Part shown: positions 56,347 through 64,000 of the stretch, piece after piece
Position numbering within the stretch: position 1 is the stretch's first letter
Layout: the number at the start of each line of letters is the position of its first letter
Source of the DNA: Beroe forskalii
Taxonomy: Eukaryota; Ctenophora; Nuda; Beroida; Beroidae
NCBI GenBank assembly: GCA_011033025.1
Contig: WFMF01000231.1
Coordinates: forward strand, 203,064-267,063
Direction of reading: 5' to 3'
DNA: 64,000 nt
The notes under the pieces: model-generated
Seen by the model: the letters and a program-made list of their open reading frames with translations, nothing else
The model's database searches: none
What the model was told of the DNA's origin: nothing
Program-made: the position numbers and the translations under genes

Positions 56347-57260
56347 TATCAGATTTGAAAAGTGTTTAATTAATGGACCATCAAGCAATTTCCTCAGACC
56401 TACTTGAGGAAAAAAACGTGCGATTTTTTTCCTTAAGGGCTGGTTTAATAAGGGCCACTTATAAGGTACTTATATTCAGAATAGACTCCACTGAACAGGT
56501 CAATTACCATTAATAATCGAGCCCTTATATAGAATATCTTTTATTCAGATTTGGCCAAATTTGGTTTTGATTTTTTTGAAAAATCGAAATGAATGCCTTG
56601 AAAAAATTAAATATTTGAATTGAATTGAATAAAAATGTTTACAGCACAATGACAATGAATATATTTTCTCGAGTTTATATGAATGAAGCTTCTATGTTGT
56701 GCTGAGGAAAACACTCAGTCAATCTTTAAGACTGTTAACGAGGTTGCCCACTACAGAAATAACTATACTATATTAAAACATATTCTGAAAAGAATGGTTA
56801 AATTAAATAATGCACTCTCAGAACAGTACATACTGAAAATAATAAGTGGTATTTAATTTAATTTAGAATAAAATAAAGGCTATTTAACTTATTTACAGAA
56901 ATAAAGCTGCATTTTAATGACTTACCATTTTAATGACTTTCTGAGAAAGCACTAGAGGTGCATCACCAATAGTGTATCACAATTTCACAAAGCATCATCA
57001 ATATAATTTAAGTTTAAAAAGTAAAATAGAAAATATTATAAGTCCTGAGGATTATCAGATTTGAAAAGTGTTTAATTTATGGACCATCAAGCAAACTCCT
57101 CAGACCTACTTAAGGACAAAAACGTGTGATTATTTCCTTAAGGGCTGGTCAAATAAGGGCCACTTATAAGGTACTTAAATATTCAGAATAGACTCTACTG
57201 AACAGGTCAATTACCATTAAAAATCGAGCCCATAGAATAATTTGACAGTTTGGCCAAAAA
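56347..57260. repeat. Direct repeat pair (~180 bp) in an AT-rich dispersed element
   Basis: CAGATTTGAAAAGTGTTTAA and ATTCAGAATAGACTC-ACTG recur at 56347-56520 and 57057-57235 with about 90% identity by eye. The piece between (56630-56830) is repeated at 59160-60090. Confidence 0.8.
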
Positions 57261-58070
57261 GCTTTACATTTCCAATTAATAAAACAATAGAATGTTTTAA
57301 TAAAACAATAGAATGTTATATTTTACACCATTTCAACCAGGCATCATCAATGACAATTGGGTAACATATGAATGAATGAATTATAAATGAATTATAAATA
57401 ATTAGCCCACAAAACATGTTGATCTGAATAATGGAAAAGCTACCTATTTCCAAGTCCACAAAAGACAGTGGGCTCAACAAATTATGAGAGCATGACTGAC
57501 ATACATAAAAACTTAATGATTTAGTGCAACTGATTCATAAATGGCCCATGTTCACTTGGTTACCCAAGCAGTCTATAAAAAATTGAAACATAAATATCCT
57601 GGACAGTTCCTGTTACCCAAACCAAATGTGAAAATACTATTGCCCTGGTTTTATCACATATAGTTGTGTGCAACACAACAGCAAAACAATCCCGGCCTTG
57701 TTCAGTAGAGGCTCTGAAATGTAAATTCTTACATATGTCCAGAAAGAAACAAAAATCTATGTAAATTGATGATTAATCACAATGCAGAATAATATATCAA
57801 AACAAATAAAATGAAGGTTTTTGCCATCTGGCCTAATCAATTTAATCAGTCACTATAATAATAAAACACTGTTATTGCCATATTCCATAACACAGTTATT
57901 AATCTCGATCTAATTGCTGATATAATCATAACATGAGTACGCAACAATATGAGGACTATCATAATTGGTCAAGCAATAATGAATTAAATAAATTGTAAAT
58001 GAAGTAAATTTTAATTTTACAAATAATTCAAAAGGGGGGAGATATTTTTATTAATAAGTTTGTAAATTTA
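57261..58070. other. No gene seen
   Basis: AT-rich sequence with many short A/T runs and no recognisable gene or repeat boundary. Confidence 0.5.
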
Positions 58071-58071
58071 G

Positions 58072-58535
58072 TTGCTAAACACGTATACCCCTGTTTCCGT
58101 TGCCAGTTGCGCGGCGCGTTCACCTAACCAGGTGCGCAGAACAGGGCGCTGCACTGGTCAGAGTAACCATGTTCGCATTGTACGGCGCGCTTCCTAAAAG
58201 CTTGCTAAACACGTATATCCCTGTGTGGCTCGCGCGGCGCGGTTCCCCAGCACAGTGCGTCCCGTTGCTTTAACCAGCGCCCTGGTTTCTTGCCCTAACC
58301 AGCGCCCTGGTTTCGCGCACAGAGTGCGCGGCGCGGCGCCCCTGGTTAGGGGAACCTGGTTTCGCGCACGGTTAGGGTAATGTGTCCCGTAGGGAAGCTC
58401 GCGGCGCGTACACACACACTTATGCGGGCTTAGGAACCTAAAAGCATTCCTGAGCCTGCATTTCCTAAACCCGCATAGGTGTGTGTAGGCGCCGCGCGAG
58501 CCACCCAGAGATATACGTGTTTAGCAATAAAAATG
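58072..58535. mobile_element. GC-rich foldback element
   Basis: The left part GCTAAACACGTATATCCCTG and CTCGCGCGGCGCG pairs with the right part 58482-58527. An inner hairpin ACACACACTTATGCGGG/CCCGCATAGGTGTGTGT spans 58408-58488. The start of the left arm also occurs at 58072, so the left end is duplicated. GC content is far above that of its surroundings. Confidence 0.75.
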
Positions 58536-58546
58536 CATTACACAGT

Positions 58547-58641
58547 CTTGCCAGGCGTTGCCTGGCCCCCTCGCGCACACGAAGCGCGATCGCCCCGACT
58601 CGCGCGCCCTGACTCACAGACGGGCAGACAACGTCTGGCAA
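58547..58641. mobile_element. Small ~95-bp foldback (TTGCCAGGCGTTGCCTG family)
   Basis: Left end CTTGCCAGGCGTTGCCTGGC and right end CAGACAACGTCTGGCAA are inverted copies. The centre has a CGAAGCGCG hairpin. Same family as the truncated piece at 35310-35395. Confidence 0.7.
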
Positions 58642-59159
58642 ACACAGTCAATGATTTATTTGAATTAAAGAAAACTATGCAGCCCGACGCCCCGACGGTC
58701 GCGGTTCACTGCACTATGAGCGTACAGGAAACTCAGAAACTGTATGGGAGGGGTAAATGAGGAGCTGCCGGCCATTGCAGTGAAGGCTCGGGCAAAGAAA
58801 GTATAAATTACACTTTCATTACCGTTACAGACTTGAGTATGGATCCTTCGACTCCTGTCATTGGCTGTAAAGCTGTTGCAATAGAAGAAAAATGCAATGT
58901 GGAGAGCAATAGGATAATGATAATGATAAATTAAGTTATGGAACCATGATAAATATTAATCTTTGAAGGAGACAGTGTGAAAAACATGTCCATTTTTCTT
59001 TTTTCTGCTTTGTCTTTCCAAGTCCAGAAAATCTGACTTGGCTATCAAATAACTGGTTAAAATTTTCAACCACTGCTAGAATTTGTTGCCACATTATCTG
59101 ACCCAGGTGAACTTGACTGATGAAAATGCTAAAATAGTGCTGTTTTGGGCTTGAATTGA

Positions 59160-60090
59160 ATTGAATAAAATGTTTACAGCACAATGACAATGAATATATT
59201 TTCTCGAGTTTATATGAATGAAGCTTCTATGTTGTGCTGAGGGAAAACACTCAGTCAATCATCAAGACTGTTAACGAGGTTGCCCACTAAAGAAATATCT
59301 ATATCTTACTATATATAATGCGTGTTGTTAATATATATATATTTATTTATTTATTTATTTATGGCGATTTGTTTTCAAGTTAGCATCAAAATTATCTTTT
59401 AATCGTGTTGTAAGAAAGTTACAATAAATCAGAAAAATAATGCGACATTTTTTCGGCCACCCTGAGGGGCGTGGGGGGCCACGCCCTTTTTTCCGCAAAA
59501 ATTAAACTTTCGAATTTTTTCAAAATTCCTTCGTCATCGGGTTGCTTATGATGAATAAAAATTTTGAGAATTTTGTCCGAATTATTGAGCCACTCTGAGG
59601 AGCGTGGGAGGCCATGCCCTTTTTTTCGCAAAAATTAAACTTTCGAATTTTTTCAAAATTCCTTCGCCATCAAGTTGCTTATGATGAATAAAAGTTTTGA
59701 GAATTTTGTCCGAATTATTGGGTCACCCTAAGGGGCGTGGGAGGCCACGCCCTTTTTTCGCAAAAAAATAGATTTTCGGATTTTTTCAAAATTCCTTCGC
59801 TATAGACTTATAGAGTTGCTTATGATGAGTAAAGGTTTTGAGAATATTGTCGGCAACATTGGGTTACCTTGGGGCGGGGAAGCTTTTTTTGCGCAGAAAT
59901 TAAGGTTTTGAATTTCCCCTCCAACTTCGCACGGTCAAATCACTGTCAAAGGGACATGTGGCCGTTAGCTCATGCGGCTGCCATCACTCGCCGTCCGTAG
60001 GACGGGAACCGACTAGTTATATTAAAACATATTCCTGAAAAGAATGGTGAAATTAAATAAGCACTCTCATTCAAAATATACTTTTGTATT
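59160..60090. repeat. Second copy of the 56.63-56.83 kb repeat, split by a Helitron
   Basis: 59160-59303 and 60017-60090 align to 56630-56775 and 56776-56840. The 713-bp gap between them is the Helitron insertion, so 56775 serves as an empty site. Confidence 0.85.
59304..60016 (+). mobile_element. Non-autonomous Helitron, 713 bp
   Basis: Begins TCTTACTATA and ends CTAG, inserted between A and T with no target duplication. A hairpin CCGTCC-GTA-GGACGG ends about 9 bp before the CTAG. These are the hallmarks of canonical Helitrons. The interior has a (TTTA)n run and three to four ~130-bp tandem units (GGCCACGCCCTTTTTT, TTTTTTCAAAATTCCTTCG, GGTTGCTTATGATGAATAAA). No Rep/helicase gene. Confidence 0.88.
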
Positions 60091-60885
60091 ATTGGTTCAG
60101 AATTAGATCAAAATCATAAACTGGAAATTTACCTGTTTTGACATTATAGAACCCAGTCTTAAATGTTTGTTTTATTTGCTAAATGATAGCCACTATTTTT
60201 ATATCTTTTTGTTTTATCTTTTTGTTTTCATCTTTTTATTTTATTTCGTTTTTCATAATTCTTCCCTACACTGGATTCTTCCCTACACTGTATAAAGACA
60301 TTGATGAACTTAATTTCATTGATGAACTTGGAGCTTCTGAAACTAACACACTACATCCTGTGGTTGGGGGAGCATTTTGCTCCCATCAAATGCATTCAAC
60401 CCCACAACAGGGTCGCAAGTCCTTTGCCACAGCCCCAAATGCTTTATTTGGATCTGCCTAGCTCTCTGATAAAGGCATTTCTTTCATGGATCCCGTCTAC
60501 AGTTGGAGTTGTTGGAGAGTTCTGTGGCTTGACTACAAAGATGACTGTATTTGTTCTACAAAGAAGATTTTTTTTTCATAACTTTTATTATTTGGTTTAA
60601 AGTACACACTCATATTTTAATATTGTTCTTAGGATATGTAGGTGGTTAATAGTTATAATGAATATGACACACTTTATTATGAGAACTAATTAAGTCTTGC
60701 AGATTGATGTCTTGAAGAAAGTTTTCTTTTTAATTCAAATATAGAACTAATTAATAAATTATAAATTTCCTAATTGGAGTTAAATTTCCTAATTGGAGTT
60801 ATATTCAAGGGATAAACTGTTACTTTCATAGTGACATTAAATTGAATTTGTTGGGTTTGTGATAACCTGTGGGATGGTTTTTGAT
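60091..60885. other. AT-rich, no supported gene
   Basis: Pyrimidine-rich tract at 60200-60250. Small ORFs (60183-60600) resemble nothing I know. It may hold the 3' flank of the LINE at 60886. Confidence 0.45.
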
Positions 60886-61153
60886 GATGTAATAAATAAA
60901 TAAATAAATTAAATCATTTCTTACACGCTTAGACATTGTCAAATAAATATCTGAGAGGGAAATATTTTAGCCATTTAAGCGTGACCTAAATTTAACTGAA
61001 GACTATGATTACTATAGAGTCACAATCACTAGGATAATACCTGACGTGTTAAGAAAGCCAAAAAGTTTCAAAATCACGAAACACCATTAAAAGCCAATTC
61101 AAAATAGTGTGTTTTCAAACGAATTTTAAACTCTGAAATATCAGGTATACTTC

Positions 61154-62680
61154 TTAGGGAGTAAGGCAAACTATTCCAAATTCTTGGTCCATTATAACAA
61201 AATGCTCCTTCAGTCCTTGAAAATTAGATTTAGAGGGAATTCTCAGCAGAAAAAAGTCATCATCTAACCTGACACTTATTCTCTTAGTGTTTCTTAATGA
61301 TAAAAGATCACTTAAATATTTAGGCGCTAAATTATTGATACATTTGAAAACTATGAGAGCAGTTTTGAATTTCACTCTATAAGCTACTGGCAGAAAATGA
61401 AGTTCCTTCAAATAAGGACTGATTGGGGTCCATTTTCTTTTTTACCACTAAGGTTGAAGATGAACCTTACAGCATTGTTCTGTATCTTTTGAAGTTTATG
61501 GAGGTATTTTTCTGTTACTACAGCATAGGATGAATTACAATAGTCTATCATTGATAAAATGTGTGCATGAACAAGCTGCACTTTGAGGTCATGTGTAAGT
61601 CTTGCTCCAATGCGCTTTATATTCCTGAGGTTCAGGTAGCATATCTGAGAAATATGATTAATCTGATCCTCCATGCTGCTTCATGATCAAAATAGAATCC
61701 AAGGTTTTTGTCACTAAAACAGGAGATACGGATATATTTGATGCAGATTCACTCAGGTCTAGTGATTGGATAGGACTGACATAATACCCAATATCAATGA
61801 ATACAGTCTTATCATCATTAAGTTTCAAAAAGTTCTTTGCCATCCAAGACTTAACTTCAATGAAACATGCTTTTATAGCAGTAAGGTCAGGTGAGGGGCT
61901 ATGAACATTGAAAGAGAAATAGATTTGAGTGTCATCTGCATAGAGGTGGACTGAAAGACCATACTTAGTGATTATTTCCTCTAGATCCTTTTGTGTATAA
62001 TATGAAAAGCAGAGGTCCCAGGATAGATCCCTGGGCACACCTATTTCTAAAGAGTATTCAGTTGAGGAGCTACTGTTCACTATAACCTTGAATTTTCTGC
62101 CAGACAAATATGAACTGATCCAGTTGTAAGCTGTTCCAACAATTCCATATTTGAATTTCAGTTTCTTTTAGAAGAATTTGGTGGTTGATGGTATCAAAGG
62201 CTGCACTTAAATCAAGCAATAGGAGGACAACATTTTCCTTTTGATCTAACATCATGAGTATGTCATTTTGAATTTTTAACACAGCAGTTTCACAGCTATG
62301 GTATCTTCTGTATGCAGATTGGATGTTACTGAAAAGACTACTATCTTCAAGATGTTTTACAAATTGGTTATGTACAACTTTTTCAAGCAGTTTTGAAACA
62401 TAGGTAGGTTGCTGATAGGTCGATAGTTGTTGAGAACATCGCTATCATGATTTGCTTTCTTCAAACCTGGTCTTACCATAGCTGTTTTGAAAGAGTCAGA
62501 AATTTTTCCAGTTCTGAGAGACTCATTGATGATATAATGTATGATTCTGATTAACTCTGGCAGACACTGCTTGAAAAGTCCAATGGGGATGGCATCCAGT
62601 GGGCAGGACTTATCAGGTAGATTTTTGGTTAAATCCATTACTTCATCAATTGAAACTTCCTTTGAATGAAGACAATTCAT
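61154..62680 (-). pseudogene. LINE reverse transcriptase and C-terminal domain remnant
   Basis: Motifs in order: LNNYRPISNLPMFQNCLKKL (62400 region), LLLLDLSAAFDTINHQILL with motif A (~62200), LSVHLYADDTQIYFSF with the YADD catalytic box (~61930), then YCNSSYAVV and LPVAYRVKFKTALIVFKCIN, LAPKYLSDLL (61300-61400), typical of the CR1/L2 C-terminus. At least three frame breaks. Confidence 0.92.
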
Positions 62681-63465
62681 AGGGAGATTCTTTTTCCAAC
62701 TGGTTGATAGCTTTCAGTGCCATAACTACCTAATTTGTCTTCAATATCAGAATAAATTGTCTTCCTTTCTTATCAAAGAAAAGATCCAAAGTTCTTCGCT
62801 ATGGTAGTGTCATCTTTTCATTAGGTAATTACCTTTGCCTATCTCACGATTGTTGAGCAGCTGATTGATTACCTGTATGTATCTTTGGCATCTCCTTTGA
62901 CTGCAGACAACCTATCATCAAAGTTAGAACATATTCCTTCGCCCTATTAATAACTATTGATTTATCTATTCCTCATTGTAGATTTGATTGAGTTCAGTAT
63001 CTTCAGGATGTTTCCTAGCTTTTCTTTTTCCTTACCTTCAGTTTTGCTCGTTGACAACTTTCATCCACACATGGAGATCGGTTATACCTGAACTTTTAGT
63101 GACCTTGGGTGCATGCTTATTCAATAAATCGCTCATAGTATTCATGTAGATAAGTACAGCATGATCAAACAGATTCAAAGTCAGCGAAATTAACAGGTGA
63201 GGCAATAGATCCTCTCTAAAACTATCAATTTTGATTTTTGCTGTATTCTCTTACTTTATAAGATAGCGGCTCTTTCCTAGCCCGACACAATTCTACTGGC
63301 ATGCTGAAGCTGATAAGATAGGTGATCTGAAGTTGTTCCAGCATCTTCAATGACTTTGAGCTGATTTTTACTGAATGTGACTACAGCAGCCTCTAATGTA
63401 AAAAACAAGGATCTAGAAGTACTTCCAGAATAATGTGTGACCAGTGACATGCTGTATGAAGCCTT

Positions 63466-63741
63466 TTACTTTGGACAAAGTGACATGAACTGTTTTATAC
63501 AAGTCATTGCCTTTTCAACATGGAAGCTGAAATCACCACATAAAATCGGGTATCCTGGTTTTGAAATAAGGTCAACAAGATATTGCTCAAACTCCTCCAT
63601 AAAAAACAGTGACTTTTTGTTTCCTGGTATTTTCGCTTTTGATTTGGTTTGAGTTGTTCTATATATCACACAAAGGCGAATCAGATTTGAACTGGTCTTA
63701 ATAACACACTCAGCCACTTCAAAAGATTTAAAGCCCACCAC
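63466..63741 (-). pseudogene. LINE endonuclease remnant
   Basis: Contains NLIRLCVIYRTTQTKSKAK and YPILCGDFSFHVE; the GDFNFH catalytic block is recognisable with N changed to S. It is followed by further decayed endonuclease sequence down to ~62700. Confidence 0.75.
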
Positions 63742-63779
63742 TTTGTTAGCTACAGGTTTAAGTTTAAAGAATTGAAAAC

Positions 63780-64000
63780 AAAGCTAGACCACTCCTGCTA
63801 TTTATTTATAAACTTTTTGGAATTTTGTTACATTTATAATTTTTTGGTAAAAATTTTTTAAAGGCCCCAAATTTTAATTGTTTTCCTAAAAGTTTTAAAA
63901 AAGGTTTTCCCGGCAGGGCCCCCTTTAAGGGTTTTTTTCCAAATTTTTTTTTTCCATTAAGGAAAAATTTTTTAAAAAAAGGAACTTTTACCTTTTGAAA
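63780..64000. other. Low-quality consensus at the window end
   Basis: Dominated by runs of one base (AATTTTTTTTT, GGGCCCCC, TTTAAAAAAA) with no recognisable sequence, like the tail of an unpolished read. Treat as unreliable. Confidence 0.7.

Larger units (their letters stand above)
60886..63745 (-). mobile_element. Decayed non-LTR retrotransposon (CR1/L2 group)
   Basis: Order on the minus strand is endonuclease, RT, C-terminal domain, then an (ATTT)n-like tail at 60891-60912 that may be the 3' end. Frames change several times, so it is dead. The 5' part runs into low-quality sequence at the window end. Confidence 0.85.

Noticed and set aside
59955-60016. tRNA gene or tRNA-derived SINE (box A-like GTTAGCTCA)
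   Set aside because: No cloverleaf can be drawn; the stretch is the 3' hairpin and CTAG end of the Helitron.

Overview
The window looks like nuclear DNA of an invertebrate animal. It is AT-rich and gene-poor, has GT-AG introns, and is dense in minisatellites, foldback/MITE-type DNA elements, Helitron-like elements and decayed non-LTR retrotransposons. Nothing prokaryotic is visible. I cannot name the species. Only one host gene can be supported: a non-canonical poly(A) polymerase of the TENT4 (PAPD5/PAPD7/Trf4) family. The sequence from 43.0 to 43.5 kb and the last ~220 bases read like low-quality consensus, with runs of identical bases where the better copy has mixed bases.

Layout. 0-9.9 kb holds a nested transposon cluster: head-to-tail units made of a foldback, ~144-bp tandem repeats and a hairpin block, split by a 4.77-kb foldback element that carries a 3-kb, 21-bp minisatellite. 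10.5-12.8 kb holds a 32-bp minisatellite between inverted repeats. 13.0-17.8 kb holds a TA-flanked MITE, a second head-to-tail dimer of ~144-bp-repeat elements, and an inverted copy of the 8.9-9.65 kb repeat. 17.8-30.1 kb is the 3' half of the TENT4 gene on the + strand. 30-38 kb is mostly non-coding, with foldback and hAT-like elements and a 48-bp perfect palindrome. 38.3-41.6 kb is a decayed LINE. 43.0-53.7 kb is the 5' half of TENT4 on the - strand, with a 6-kb 72-bp array. 54-60 kb is AT-rich dispersed repeats, a GC-rich foldback cluster and a short Helitron. 60.9-63.75 kb is a second decayed LINE.

The TENT4 gene is the centre of interest. Exons A, B and C lie on the - strand (53.6, 52.1 and 44.0 kb). 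A second copy of exon C and exons D to G lie on the + strand (18.6 to 29.9 kb). All splice phases fit, and the joined ORF is about 430 codons with the full catalytic core. Inverting the segment between the two exon C copies would restore one collinear gene. The window therefore shows either a real inversion/inverted duplication or, more likely, a misassembly through the repeat array.

The most unusual structure is that array. Each 72-bp unit is the last ~25 nt of the intron (branch-point-like CTAAC plus the CCCAG acceptor) joined to the first 47 nt of exon C. About 84 units stand in front of the - strand copy of exon C and 12 in front of the + strand copy. It is thus a minisatellite of 3' splice sites. 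Exon B of the same gene has a shorter, more degenerate set of repeated acceptor-plus-exon-start sequences directly upstream of its own acceptor.
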